This document shows positions 1 to 8,124 of a DNA stretch of 64,000 nt, piece by piece. The stretch is from the NCBI GenBank assembly GCA_049840395.1, contig JASGLD010000005.1, forward strand, positions 434,001-498,000, read 5' to 3'. Made by a program: the position numbers and the translations under genes. Under the pieces are notes generated by a model. It was not told the origin of the DNA. It saw nothing but the letters and a program-made list of their open reading frames with translations, and did no database searches. The stretch's first letter is position 1. Each line of letters begins with the position of its first letter. Origin of the DNA: CAILZL01 sp049840395 (GTDB lineage: Bacteria > Pseudomonadota > Gammaproteobacteria > Steroidobacterales > Steroidobacteraceae).

Positions 1-58
1 CGCCATCAGTCTGGATGCACCACGCACCTTCGGTGTGGTGTTCGGCGTCAAGCTGTAA
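1..58 (+). CDS. C-terminal end of a probable TonB-dependent outer-membrane receptor (partial)
   Basis: Only the last 18 codons are inside the window, ending in TAA at 56-58. The visible tail reads ISLDAPRTFGVVFGVKL. An 'R-T-F-G-V' strand followed by a hydrophobic last residue is typical of the final beta-strand of TonB-dependent receptors, and DUF6152 genes like the next one often sit beside such receptors. A strong terminator follows at once. The family call is inference from a very short stretch; another beta-barrel protein is possible. Confidence 0.45.
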   Translation, partial: AISLDAPRTFGVVFGVKL

Positions 59-79
59 CGCAACGCGTTAAAACTAAAA

Positions 80-107
80 GGCCGGAGGAAACTCCGGCCT
101 TTTTTGT
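80..107 (+). terminator. Rho-independent terminator after the partial receptor gene
   Basis: Perfect 8-bp stem GGCCGGAG / CTCCGGCC with a GAAA tetraloop, followed by six T residues and TTTGTTTG. It lies 21 bases after the stop codon at 56-58. Confidence 0.9.
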
Positions 108-126
108 TTGCAACGCTTCGACAGGT

Positions 127-158
127 TATTTCACAGACTATTTCACAGACTATTTCAC
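127..158. repeat. 12-bp tandem repeat (2.7 copies) at the end of the DUF6152 gene
   Basis: The unit TATTTCACAGAC occurs twice and then as an 8-base partial copy. On the minus strand each unit carries a TGA in the reading frame of the DUF6152 gene, so the stop codon is present three times at 12-base intervals. It probably arose by slippage. Confidence 0.7.
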
Positions 159-580
159 TGGCTCTTGGCAGGCGCGCTGGTTTCTGCTGCCGGTCCGCCA
201 CCCGGCATGCCCATGTCGACTGTATGTCCATCGGGGAAGGTGGCTTTACGGAAGGTGCCGCCTTCGCGACCATCGCGCATGGGATTGATCACCATGACCA
301 CCTTGTCGCCTGCCTTGAAGCTGTCCTTATTCATGCCCATGCGACGTGCCATGGATAGGTTGGCGCTTTCAATACCCCATACCTTGGCTTCGCCGCCATT
401 CTTGTCTGGCACCAATACCCAGATCCACACATGCGGGTTGGTCCATTGATAGGTTTTGATGGTGCCTTCGATGGTAATGGTGCGCGATTGATCGACAGCC
501 GTGACGGCATGATGCGCGCTCACCGATGCGGCGCCGATCATGCCTAGCGCAACCAACACAAAACGAAAATTTGTATTCAT
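155..580 (-). CDS. DUF6152 family exported protein
   Basis: Small periplasmic protein of unknown function, 141 aa. The signal peptide (about residues 1-22, ending SVSA) is followed at once by the His-His pair of DUF6152 (AHHAVTAVDQ), then a 'G-T-I-K..W-T-N-P-H' motif, a 'W-G-I-E' strand and 'F-K-A-G-D-K-V...P-M-R-D-G', all in family order. The tail is Gly/Pro/Ala rich. I chose ATG 580 because GGGA lies six bases upstream; an in-frame ATG at 592 overlaps the stop of the preceding gene (TAATG), so translational coupling is possible. It forms a two-gene operon with the gene at 592-1344, whose domain is fused to a DUF6152 domain in the gene at 1610-2860. The function of DUF6152 is unknown to me. 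Confidence 0.85.
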   Translation of the reverse strand: MNTNFRFVLVALGMIGAASVSAHHAVTAVDQSRTITIEGTIKTYQWTNPHVWIWVLVPDKNGGEAKVWGIESANLSMARRMGMNKDSFKAGDKVVMVINPMRDGREGGTFRKATFPDGHTVDMGMPGGGPAAETSAPAKSQ

Positions 581-591
581 GATGATTCCCA

Positions 592-1344
592 TTAAGGCGG
601 TGTCAGATTGGGTTCGCCATTGATATCGCGATTGTTCTGACTGCAGAACGCTTCCTGCACATGCAGATCGCGGCGAATCTTGAATTTTTGAGTGGTGGTG
701 TACGGCGCAGTCAGCACCTTGGGATTCATGATGGTGATTTGCTGCTCCAACGTGTCAGGGCTGGTGAGGCGAATGCGCTCGATAGTGTGCGTGGCGCCCT
801 GACCTTCTACCTTGGGGGCAATGGTGACGCCGGGTAAGAAACCCACGGTATCAATCACCAATGTATCGCCTTCCCAATGACCAATCGAATGACCGTAATA
901 AGATGGGTCGGGATCACCGTGATCGGTGGTGTCCAGGTGAATGTGCCGCACGCTCAAATAATCCTCATCCATCATCATGAAGATCGAGTCCTTGGAGAAA
1001 AAGAATTCGCCGGTGCGCTCGAATGGACCGCCGAGCGGTTCGCAACTGCTATTACCCAATGAAGACGGTGCGATGGGGCCGATGGCAGCCAACTTCGCGG
1101 CGACATCCGGTTGATACTTGGGCGCCGTATCGTTGCCGCGTGGTCCGCGTTCACGTACCCAGATGCCACCTTCGAATTTCGGCCACTTGGCGATATCGGC
1201 CCAGGTGCGAGTGGGCTTGGTGGTCTTGGCCGTCTCAGCAGCTTGAGCGGTCAGTGAATAATCGTTCAATGAGGCCAGCGCGATGACACTGCCTAACAAG
1301 CAGGTGCGAATGATCTGTCGCCTGACACGGGTGGAGTGATTCAT
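592..1344 (-). CDS. Exported protein of the DUF6152-partner family (unknown function)
   Basis: 250 aa with a long basic N-region and signal peptide (cleavage near residue 36, AQA-AE). The core carries the hallmarks shared with the genes at 1610 and 2882: a Cys-Pro or Cys-Glu-Pro motif near residue 101, 'R-H-I-H-L-D', then 'Y-G-H-S-I-G-H-W-E-G-D-T-L-V-I-D-T-V-G-F', an 'H-T-I-E-R-I-R-L' strand, and a late Cys near an 'N-N-R-D' motif. Families with this W-E-G-D-T-L-V-x-D core are common beside DUF6152 genes, but I know of no established activity. The start has a good ribosome binding site (AGGGGAAATAG). The neighbour immediately downstream is DUF6152. Confidence 0.8.
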   Translation of the reverse strand: MNHSTRVRRQIIRTCLLGSVIALASLNDYSLTAQAAETAKTTKPTRTWADIAKWPKFEGGIWVRERGPRGNDTAPKYQPDVAAKLAAIGPIAPSSLGNSSCEPLGGPFERTGEFFFSKDSIFMMMDEDYLSVRHIHLDTTDHGDPDPSYYGHSIGHWEGDTLVIDTVGFLPGVTIAPKVEGQGATHTIERIRLTSPDTLEQQITIMNPKVLTAPYTTTQKFKIRRDLHVQEAFCSQNNRDINGEPNLTPP

Positions 1345-1609
1345 CTATTTCCCCTTGTACAGTCCCCCAATGCGCGGCGAGTGTAGGCAGCGATATGCAG
1401 CGTGTGCAATATGCCCAGTGCATCCTTGCATCGGGCGGGGATGAAATGGGTGGCAACTCTGATGTGCCTTGTACTGGCAGGCAAAACCCATCTCTATAGG
1501 GTCATTGCTTGGTTTAGAATCGTCGCTCTTAAGTGAATGGATCGGCATATGGCTTGCCATCAGCCGGATGCCTGGGTTGATCATCGATAGCCTGAGGGGG
1601 CGAGTTCAT
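1345..1609. other. Divergent intergenic region
   Basis: 265 bases separate the two oppositely oriented DUF6152-related transcription units, so both promoters should lie here. I see no convincing -35/-10 pair and no palindrome. An upstream in-frame extension of the 1610 gene (from 1469) lacks a ribosome binding site and a signal-peptide-like sequence, and is treated as non-coding. Confidence 0.4.
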
Positions 1610-2860
1610 ATGAAAGGTTCCATGAAGACCAGTTTGCTGATTGCAACTGCTGTCAGTACCGCGCTGGGCGCTGCTGCAGTGCTGGCGCATCACTCCATCG
1701 CCGTGTTCGATCAAGACAAAGAGGTCACGATCACCGGCACCGTCAAAAAATTCTCCTACACCAATCCGCATGGCTGGATAGATCTGGAAGTCCCCAATGA
1801 CAAGGGCGGTGTAGATGAATGGAGTATTGAAATGGCCTCGCAGGCACAGCTGCGCGGTCGTGGTTGGACGCCCACTACCTTGAAGGCTGGCGACAAGATC
1901 ACCGCCGTGTTGCATCCGCGTCGTGATGGCACCAAGGCGGGCAATGCCGCTGTGCCGCTGACCTTTGCCGATGGCACGCCCGTGGTGGCCAGCGATCAGG
2001 GCATGGGCATGGGGGCAGGTATGGGCGCCGGCGGCATGGATGCGGGTGGCATGGCTGCCGATGGTATGGGTGCTGAAGGCATGGGCGGAGAAGGAATGGG
2101 TGGCGGCATGGGCGGCGGCGGTGGCTTACGCCAGGCAGAGTTGACCGAAGAGCCGCATCCCTTGCTGAAAGATCTGGTACCCAAGATGCAATTCGGTTGG
2201 TATCAACAGGGCAGTCGCCCAGAAGGCGAGATGACGCCGCCGACCACCGATCCACGCGATTTTTCCGGTCGTTATCATCCCAAGGAAGCAACCTTGCTGA
2301 TGCCCGGTGGCAATACCACCATGCTGGCGTACAACGATGTCAGCGCCAAACTGTTCCGGCCGCGTGTCGAAGATTTCTTCGCGGGCAAGTTGCGCGCCGA
2401 TGTCTTGTCGCTATGCAAGCCCGCCGGTGTGGCGCGCGGCATGAGTCAGGGTTTCCCGATGCAGGTGCAGCAGAACGCTTCGCAAATCAATTTGATCTAT
2501 CTGGAAGATCACCTGGTGCAACGCATCTACCTCGATCAGGAACATCCCAAAGATCTCAAGCCCAGCTTCATGGGGCACTCGGTGGGTAAGTGGGATGGCA
2601 ACACCTTGGTGGTGGATATCAAAGGGTTCCGCGATGGTGGCTGGATGGATGAGTACGGCAGCCCCAGCAGCGAACAGTTGCACATCGTCGAGCGCATCAC
2701 CAAGCAGGCCGATGGTCTGTTGAGCTTCGAGATCACGCTGGAAGATCCCAAGTACTACAGCAAGCCGGTGACGTACAGCCGCACCTGGCAGTGGCAGCCG
2801 AACATTTCCTGGGACGAAGTGATTTGCGAAGAAAACAATCGCGACGCACCCAAGACCTGA
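1610..2860 (+). CDS. DUF6152 domain fused to the partner domain through a Gly/Met-rich linker
   Basis: 416-aa exported protein. The signal peptide (about 1-27, ending VLA) is followed by a DUF6152 domain (residues 28-125: AHHSIAVFDQ, 'T-N-P-H-G-W', 'W-S-I-E', 'L-K-A-G-D-K', 'P-R-R-D-G'). Residues about 130-173 are a low-complexity linker of Gly, Met and Ala. The rest (174-416) is the domain seen alone at 592-1344 and 2882-3628, with 'R-I-Y-L-D', 'F-M-G-H-S-V-G-K-W-D-G-N-T-L-V-V-D-I-K-G-F', 'E-R-I' and a terminal 'C-E-E-N-N-R-D'. ATG 1610 was chosen because GAGGGGG lies nine bases upstream and a signal peptide starts there. The fusion of two domains encoded separately next door implies they act together. 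Function unknown. Confidence 0.85.
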   Translation: MKGSMKTSLLIATAVSTALGAAAVLAHHSIAVFDQDKEVTITGTVKKFSYTNPHGWIDLEVPNDKGGVDEWSIEMASQAQLRGRGWTPTTLKAGDKITAVLHPRRDGTKAGNAAVPLTFADGTPVVASDQGMGMGAGMGAGGMDAGGMAADGMGAEGMGGEGMGGGMGGGGGLRQAELTEEPHPLLKDLVPKMQFGWYQQGSRPEGEMTPPTTDPRDFSGRYHPKEATLLMPGGNTTMLAYNDVSAKLFRPRVEDFFAGKLRADVLSLCKPAGVARGMSQGFPMQVQQNASQINLIYLEDHLVQRIYLDQEHPKDLKPSFMGHSVGKWDGNTLVVDIKGFRDGGWMDEYGSPSSEQLHIVERITKQADGLLSFEITLEDPKYYSKPVTYSRTWQWQPNISWDEVICEENNRDAPKT

Positions 2861-2881
2861 GCCCAGCCAAAAGAGATCAAC

Positions 2882-3628
2882 ATGAAACAGACTAACAACA
2901 CATTTGCAGTAAGCTCATTGAAGCTGGGTGCATTGATTGCCGCCATGCTGCTGGCTGCTTGCAGCAAGCAAAGCGAAGCACCGGCGGTGACTGAGACCCA
3001 GGCCAGTTCCAGCGTCGCCGCAGTGGCAGGTTTTGACTTCAATGGTGTATGGCAGGCAACCAGTGGCGAGACGCTTAAGCCGCTGACCGGTTCCGTTCCC
3101 TTTACCGATGCTGCTGCCAAGGAATACGCCGCAACCCAGGCCTTGATCGCCAAGGGCGATAAGAAGAGCTGGGATAGCACGCAGCGTTGCATTCCGCCGG
3201 CGTTGCCGCGCTTGCTGGGTATGGCACAGCCCTTCGATGTGATCGTCGATCAACACATGGTGGGTATGACCTTCCAGGTGCAGCGTTTAGTGCGCTTCAT
3301 CTACTTGGATAAGACCTATCCCACCAACAGCGATGCCTCCTATCTCGGTGAATCGCATGGTCGCTGGGAAGGCAAGGAGCTGGTGGTCGAGACCGGCAAG
3401 TTCAAGACCGGCATGGTGCTGGATGCCACGGGCATTCCGCACAGCGACAAATTGCAGATCACCGAGCGCTATGAAATGACTGCACCGGATACGGTAGTCG
3501 ACCATGTGACCATCACCGATGCAGAGGTCTTTACTCAGCCGTGGCAGACCGACATCGTGCTGAAGAAGCAGAGCGGTGTGCAGGTGCAGGAAGATGTGTG
3601 CGTGGAGCGTCAGGGCATCCACAAGTAA
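2882..3628 (+). CDS. Lipoprotein of the DUF6152-partner family
   Basis: 248 aa with a lipoprotein signal peptide: hydrophobic stretch 13-26 and lipobox L-A-A-C with Cys27 as the lipidated residue. The mature part has the same core as the two preceding partner proteins: a 'C-I-P-P' motif near residue 102, 'R-F-I-Y-L-D-K', 'Y-L-G-E-S-H-G-R-W-E-G-K-E-L-V-V-E', 'L-Q-I-T-E-R-Y' and a final Cys in 'D-V-C-V-E-R-Q'. It lies 21 bases after the fusion gene and is surely in its operon. The D-T-L-V-V-D core is changed to K-E-L-V-V-E here, so a catalytic or ligand role of that acidic residue may be lost. Function unknown. Confidence 0.8.
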   Translation: MKQTNNTFAVSSLKLGALIAAMLLAACSKQSEAPAVTETQASSSVAAVAGFDFNGVWQATSGETLKPLTGSVPFTDAAAKEYAATQALIAKGDKKSWDSTQRCIPPALPRLLGMAQPFDVIVDQHMVGMTFQVQRLVRFIYLDKTYPTNSDASYLGESHGRWEGKELVVETGKFKTGMVLDATGIPHSDKLQITERYEMTAPDTVVDHVTITDAEVFTQPWQTDIVLKKQSGVQVQEDVCVERQGIHK

Positions 3629-3663
3629 TAAGATCGTCTTCGGTTTCGGTGTCATACCTGTAG

Positions 3664-3683
3664 GGGCGAGGCATGCCTCGCCC
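3664..3683. repeat. 20-bp perfect palindrome in the 3629-3869 gap
   Basis: The sequence GGGCGAGGCATGCCTCGCCC is its own reverse complement. It lies 35 bases after the lipoprotein stop, without a T-tract, and looks like a dispersed intergenic palindrome. The rest of the gap holds no supportable gene. Confidence 0.6.
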
Positions 3684-3869
3684 TCTGACAGACGAACGAA
3701 ATGCATTGAAAGAAGGGCGGCTGTGCTCGCTCCTGCGAAGACAGTCCTGCACGCTGACAAAAATTCACCCCACGATGCGGATCGCTGCCCAAGTTTCTGC
3801 AGACCATGATTGGGCATTAATTCTGCACGCAGGTAATATCTGCCGCTCTACCATCCATCCGGGGGATAC

Positions 3870-4976
3870 ATGAGCAGCAATAACAAACCTGCCGCGCGCA
3901 TTGGCTTCGCGGCGGCTGGCGGTCTGGCGCTACTGGGTTTAGCGCATGCAGACATGATCGATCCCACCACGTTGAAAAAAGGCGATACCGGTCCGCGCAC
4001 GCCCTATGGCGAAACCGCACAGGAACAGGCCAACAAGCTGGTGATGTTCAACTGGCTCTATACCAATGCGGCTGAGCGTAATCCGCAGAAGTCGTTTGAG
4101 TTGTATGTCAGCAAGGACTACTGCAACCACGGCCACCTGAGTACGCAGGGTCAGAAGGACTGCTCGGGCTATGACGAAACCTACAAGCGCTGGGTCAGTC
4201 GTTATGGCGTACCGCTAACCCCCGGCCAGAAGATTGAGTTGCCGCGACTGTCCGCGGTGAATGGCGAGATGGTTACCATGTATGGCGAAGGCGTGGATAT
4301 CTTCCGCGTCAAGGACGGCAAGATCACCGATCACTGGGATGCTTCACCGCCCGCCGAAGCGCATATCAAGGCGCATCATCCGGACTTCGAAAAATGGCTG
4401 CTGGGCGATCGCAAGACCAAGCCGCCGGGTTATGAAGGTGAATCGACCACCGCCGTTACCGTTACTCAGGCGATGATCGACAAAGTCGATGTCGGTCCGG
4501 TTACTCCTTATGGCGAAACGCCGAAGGAAGCCGCCGCCAAGCGCATCATGTTCGAGTTCAATCATCTCAACATGGTGTTGGGCAAACCCAAGGAAGCGTA
4601 TGAAAAATACGTCGCCAAAAATTTCTGCAATCACGGCCATCTCAGCACCTACATGAAGAAGGATTGCAGCAACTACGATGAATCGCTGGCGGGCGCGATC
4701 AGCCGTGGTGGCAAAGCTGCCAAGGTGGGCGACAAGCTGGAGATCCCCACTATGGCGTCGGTAAATGGTGAGATGGTCACCATGTACGGCGCGGGTGTGG
4801 ATATCTTCCGCGTCGTGAATGGCAAGATCACTGATCACTGGGATGCCTCGCCGGGCGCTGAGATCACCATCAAGGCACACGACAAGGCATTCGTGGATCG
4901 CATGGTGCGCACAGTGGCTGGCGAAAAGGTGGGGCCACCCACTCCTGCTGCAGCACCCGCTGCGCCTGCCAAGTAA
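3870..4976 (+). CDS. Exported tandem SnoaL/NTF2-like protein, paralogue 1
   Basis: 368 aa. The signal peptide (1-27, ending AHA) is followed by two homologous domains of about 150 residues (35-190 and 200-350). Each begins 'T-P-Y-G-E-T' and ends with the SnoaL/NTF2 hallmark V-D-I-F-R-V-x-[DN]-G-K-I-T-D-H-W-D. SnoaL-like proteins form a cone-shaped barrel around a small-molecule pocket; known members are cyclases, isomerases or binding proteins. In both domains the usual 'Y-x-x-H' element is C-N-H-G-H, with a second Cys 13 residues on (Cys85/Cys98 and Cys253/Cys266), which could form a disulphide in the periplasm. The start has GGGGGA six bases upstream. It is first of six paralogues in the window. 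The substrate is unknown; the Pro/Ala-rich tail is probably disordered. Confidence 0.85.
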   Translation: MSSNNKPAARIGFAAAGGLALLGLAHADMIDPTTLKKGDTGPRTPYGETAQEQANKLVMFNWLYTNAAERNPQKSFELYVSKDYCNHGHLSTQGQKDCSGYDETYKRWVSRYGVPLTPGQKIELPRLSAVNGEMVTMYGEGVDIFRVKDGKITDHWDASPPAEAHIKAHHPDFEKWLLGDRKTKPPGYEGESTTAVTVTQAMIDKVDVGPVTPYGETPKEAAAKRIMFEFNHLNMVLGKPKEAYEKYVAKNFCNHGHLSTYMKKDCSNYDESLAGAISRGGKAAKVGDKLEIPTMASVNGEMVTMYGAGVDIFRVVNGKITDHWDASPGAEITIKAHDKAFVDRMVRTVAGEKVGPPTPAAAPAAPAK

Positions 4977-5000
4977 TCGTTCTAGAGTAATTGAATGTAC

Positions 5001-5023
5001 GGCGCACTCTTCCTGAGTGCGCC
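5001..5023 (+). terminator. Hairpin after paralogue 1
   Basis: Perfect 9-bp stem GGCGCACTC / GAGTGCGCC with a five-base loop, 25 bases after the stop. It has no T-tract (TAGTAAA follows), so it may attenuate or stabilise the transcript rather than terminate strongly. Confidence 0.55.
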
Positions 5024-5154
5024 TAGTAAAACATCAAGCGGGCCGAGACTTCTTCCTGTCTCACGATACGAAACTTCACCCGTTTCACTTCCGAATCAAA
5101 TCCCCGTGCGCGTAATATAGGTTGTTGCGCAATCGATCATCCTAAGGGGGATAC

Positions 5155-6318
5155 ATGATCATCAAGAATAGTTCTGCGTTGAGCAGTCGCTCGAGTGTGC
5201 CTGCCTTAGTGGCGGCGATCGGCATTGGTTTTCTAAGTATGGCCAATGCCGAGATGGTCGATCCGGCCACGCTCAAGAAGGGCGAAGTCGGTCCTGCTAC
5301 TCCCTACGGCGAAACCAAGGCGGAAGCGGCCAACAAGAAAACCATGTACCTGTGGCTGTACACCAATGCCGTCGAGCGCAATCCGCAGAAAGCTTTTGAA
5401 ACCTATGTCAGCAAGAGCTACTGCAATCACGGTCACTTGAGCACGCGCGGTCGCAAGGATTGCTCCGACTATCAGGAAACCGTCACGCGCTGGATCGGCA
5501 ACTACGGCAAGCCATTGGAGAAAGGTCAGAAGATTGAATGGCCGACGCTGAGTTCAGTGAATGGCGAGATCGTCACCATGTACGGCGAAGGTGTGGATAT
5601 CTTTCGCGTCAAGGACGGCAAGATCACCGATCATTGGGATGCGTCGCCACCTGCCGAGGCGCATATCAAAGGCCATCACCCAGACTTCGCCAAGTGGGTG
5701 TTGAGCGACCGCAAGACCAAACCGCCGGGTTATGAAGGCGAATCCACTACGGCCGTCACCGTCACACAGACCATGATCGACAAAGTGGATGTCGGCCCGG
5801 TCACGCCCTATGGCGAAACGCCCAAGGAAGCGGCAGCCAAGCGCATCATGTTCGAGTTCAATCATCTCAACATGGTGTTGGGCAAGCCCAAGGAAGCCTA
5901 TGAAAAGTATGTGGCCAAGAACTATTGCAATCACGGCCATCTCAGCACGTACATGAAGAAAGATTGCAGTGGTTATGACGAGGCGCTGGCCGGTGCAGTG
6001 AGTCGCTATGCCAAGGCTGCCAAAGTCGGTGACAAGCTGGAGATTCCCACCATGGCGTCGGTGAATGGTGAGATGGTCACCATGTATGGTGCGGGCGTGG
6101 ATATCTTCCGCGTTGTCGATGGCAAGATCACCGATCATTGGGATGGTTCGCCGCCCGCTGAAGTCACCATCAAGGCGCACACGCCGGAATTCGTCGATCG
6201 CATGGTGCGCACTGTTAACGGCGAAGATGGACTGAGCTTCGCCAATGGTCCAGTGCCCGGTCAGGACGGCATGGGTGCCGCTCCGGCGATGGGCGCTGCG
6301 CCAGCACCTGCCAAGTAA
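5155..6318 (+). CDS. Exported tandem SnoaL/NTF2-like protein, paralogue 2
   Basis: 387 aa and the closest relative of paralogue 1. Its second domain is nearly identical (for example 'A-K-R-I-M-F-E-F-N-H-L-N-M-V-L-G-K'), which points to a recent gene duplication. Signal peptide about 1-32 (ANA). Both domains keep C-N-H-G-H with a partner Cys 13 residues later, and V-D-I-F-R-V-x-D-G-K-I-T-D-H-W-D. The tail is longer, with Gly/Ala/Met (GMGAAPAMGAAPAPAK). The sequence just before the start, GGGGGATAC then ATG, is identical to that of paralogue 1, so leader and start duplicated together. The 178-base gap and the hairpin after paralogue 1 suggest its own promoter. Confidence 0.85.
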   Translation: MIIKNSSALSSRSSVPALVAAIGIGFLSMANAEMVDPATLKKGEVGPATPYGETKAEAANKKTMYLWLYTNAVERNPQKAFETYVSKSYCNHGHLSTRGRKDCSDYQETVTRWIGNYGKPLEKGQKIEWPTLSSVNGEIVTMYGEGVDIFRVKDGKITDHWDASPPAEAHIKGHHPDFAKWVLSDRKTKPPGYEGESTTAVTVTQTMIDKVDVGPVTPYGETPKEAAAKRIMFEFNHLNMVLGKPKEAYEKYVAKNYCNHGHLSTYMKKDCSGYDEALAGAVSRYAKAAKVGDKLEIPTMASVNGEMVTMYGAGVDIFRVVDGKITDHWDGSPPAEVTIKAHTPEFVDRMVRTVNGEDGLSFANGPVPGQDGMGAAPAMGAAPAPAK

Positions 6319-6330
6319 GTTGGTATGCAA

Positions 6331-6358
6331 GGCTGCTGAAGTTATTTCAGCAGCCTTT
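6331..6358 (+). terminator. Terminator-like hairpin after paralogue 2
   Basis: Perfect 10-bp stem GGCTGCTGAA / TTCAGCAGCC with a five-base loop, followed by only three T residues. It starts 13 bases after the stop of paralogue 2. Confidence 0.7.
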
Positions 6359-6490
6359 GGCATGAACTAAAGGCTGCCTCTAACTGGGCTACCTCCATAT
6401 AGCTTGCTCACACTGGCAATGCTTTGCGTGAGGTGTGGGCAGTAGCGATTCCCGAATCTGATCTTTAAATCACTGTTCAATGGGGCATGT

Positions 6491-7591
6491 ATGAAACGGA
6501 ATGCATTTCTAACAACCAGTTGCGCAATAGCTTTGACCGGCATCGCTATCACCACGCACGCCGACATGATCGATCCCGCCTTGGTCAAAAAAGGTGACAC
6601 CGGTTTGTCCACGCCCTACGGCGAAACCGCTGCCGAATTGGCCAACAAGAAAGTCATGTTCGACTGGATCTACATGAACATGGTGGAACGCAAACCCAGA
6701 GAAGCCTTCGAGAAGTATGTTAGCAAGGACTACTGCAACCACGGTCATCTCAGCACCGGCGGCCAACGTGAGTGCGCGGGCTATTGGGAAACCTATGAGC
6801 GCTGGGTAAAGAACTACAGCACGCCGCTCAAGCCCGGCGAGAAAATCGAGATGCCCAATCTGGCCTCGGTGAATGGCGAGATGATCACCATGTTCGGTGC
6901 AGGCGTGGATATCTTTCGCGTAAAAGACGGCAAGATCACCGATCACTGGGATGCTTCACCGCCTGCAGAGGCCACTATCAAGGCGCATCATCCCGACTTC
7001 GCCAAGTGGGTGATGGGCGATCGCAAGGACAAGCCGCCTATGTTGGCTGGTGCCACACCTGGCGGCATCATTGTTGACCGCAAGGTGATGACGGCTGTGG
7101 ATGTAGGGCCGCTGACGCCCTATGGTGAAACCAAGGCAGAACAGGCAGCGAAGCGCATCGTGTTCTCATGGAACTATGTCGCCATGGTGCTGGGCAAGCC
7201 GAAAGATGCTGCTGACAAATATCTAGCGGACAATTTCTGCGATCACAGCCACATGGTCACGGCCGGTAAGAAAGACTGCGCCACGCGTGCCGAGTTGCTG
7301 GCAGGTCCTAATGGCCAGCGTCAGCCTGCCAAGTTGGGTGAACGTTTGGAGATTCCTACCATGGGTTCGGTGAATGGCGAGATCGTTACGATGTATGGCG
7401 CCGGCATCGACATCTTCAAAGTGGTGAACGGCAAGATCACCGATCATTGGGATGCATCGCCACCGCGTGAAGTGACCATCGAAGCGCATTCACCTGCGGT
7501 GGTGGATCACATGATCAATGTGATCAATGGCGATGCCAAGCCTGGTTCGCCACCACCCGGCGGTGGTGCGCCGGTGTCGCAGAGCAAATAA
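6491..7591 (+). CDS. Exported tandem SnoaL/NTF2-like protein, paralogue 3
   Basis: 366 aa. The signal peptide (about 1-24, THA-D) is followed by two SnoaL-like domains. The first is of the C-N-H-G-H type. The second is a variant with C-D-H-S-H, then 'G-K-K-D-C-A-T-R-A-E-L-L-A-G-P', also found in the second domain of paralogue 4 at 14667. Both domains end V-D-I-F or I-D-I-F with G-K-I-T-D-H-W-D. The C-terminal tail is Gly/Pro-rich and ends PVSQSK. It follows paralogue 2 after a terminator-like hairpin and a 172-base gap, so an own promoter is likely. Function inferred only at fold level. Confidence 0.85.
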   Translation: MKRNAFLTTSCAIALTGIAITTHADMIDPALVKKGDTGLSTPYGETAAELANKKVMFDWIYMNMVERKPREAFEKYVSKDYCNHGHLSTGGQRECAGYWETYERWVKNYSTPLKPGEKIEMPNLASVNGEMITMFGAGVDIFRVKDGKITDHWDASPPAEATIKAHHPDFAKWVMGDRKDKPPMLAGATPGGIIVDRKVMTAVDVGPLTPYGETKAEQAAKRIVFSWNYVAMVLGKPKDAADKYLADNFCDHSHMVTAGKKDCATRAELLAGPNGQRQPAKLGERLEIPTMGSVNGEIVTMYGAGIDIFKVVNGKITDHWDASPPREVTIEAHSPAVVDHMINVINGDAKPGSPPPGGGAPVSQSK

Positions 7592-7602
7592 ACCATGTTC
7601 CG

Positions 7603-7636
7603 CCTCCCTCTCCCACTTGCGGGAGAGGGTGTCTCC
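7603..7636. repeat. Intergenic palindrome, CTCCC/GGGAG family
   Basis: CTCTCCCACTTGCGGGAGAG forms a hairpin between two convergent genes. Similar elements occur at 17161, 18583, 24231, 35607, 35787, 37256, 38420 and 51159. Confidence 0.6.
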
Positions 7637-7677
7637 AATCTCTCTGTCTTAGACGGCGCTAAACGAGAGCAGTCCGA

Positions 7678-8007
7678 TCACAAGTGCGCTTCAATGAAGG
7701 CATTCAATTGTGCCTTGCTCACTGCGCCTACCTGCGTTGCTACCACCTGTCCATCTTTAAATAACATCAAGGTAGGAATGCTGCGCACGTGGTACTTGCT
7801 GGCCACCCTTGCATTTGCGTCCACATCCACCTTGGCCACGTTCAGACGGCCGGCATAGCTGGCTGCCGACTCATCCAGCAGTGGCGCAATCATTCGGCAC
7901 GGTCCGCACCACTCCGCCCAATAATCGACCAGCACCGGCGTGGCTGAGCCCAGCACTTCGGCATCGAAGCTGGCATCGCTGACATGTTTGATAGCCTCAC
8001 TACTCAT
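7678..8007 (-). CDS. trxA: Thioredoxin
   Basis: 109 aa, normal for thioredoxin 1. The active-site motif W-C-G-P-C has the redox cysteines at 34 and 37. The buried Asp (VLVDYWAEW), the cis-Pro loop (R-S-I-P-T-L) and the G-A-V-S-K end region are all present. No signal peptide is seen, so it is cytoplasmic: a general dithiol reductant for ribonucleotide reductase, peroxidases and methionine sulphoxide reductases. ATG 8007 is preceded by CAGGAGT at five bases. It stands alone, convergent with the SnoaL block and divergent from a LysR gene. Other thioredoxin copies may exist, so the symbol is a family-level choice. Confidence 0.92.
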   Translation of the reverse strand: MSSEAIKHVSDASFDAEVLGSATPVLVDYWAEWCGPCRMIAPLLDESAASYAGRLNVAKVDVDANARVASKYHVRSIPTLMLFKDGQVVATQVGAVSKAQLNAFIEAHL

Positions 8008-8124
8008 ATGACTCCTGGTTGGGGTTTGACCATTTACAACGTGGCCAGTCTATTATTCGTCGTGGCCGCGAAAAATAGCGGCGCATGAATTCACTATTCA
8101 AAGTTCTGAACAATGGGCTGTGTC

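Noticed and set aside
1469..1609. In-frame extension of the DUF6152 fusion protein
   Set aside because: No ribosome binding site and no signal peptide; ATG 1610 has both.
4344..6363. Minus-strand frames opposite SnoaL paralogues 1 and 2, similar to each other
   Set aside because: Their similarity simply mirrors the duplicated coding strand; no independent start signals or domain.
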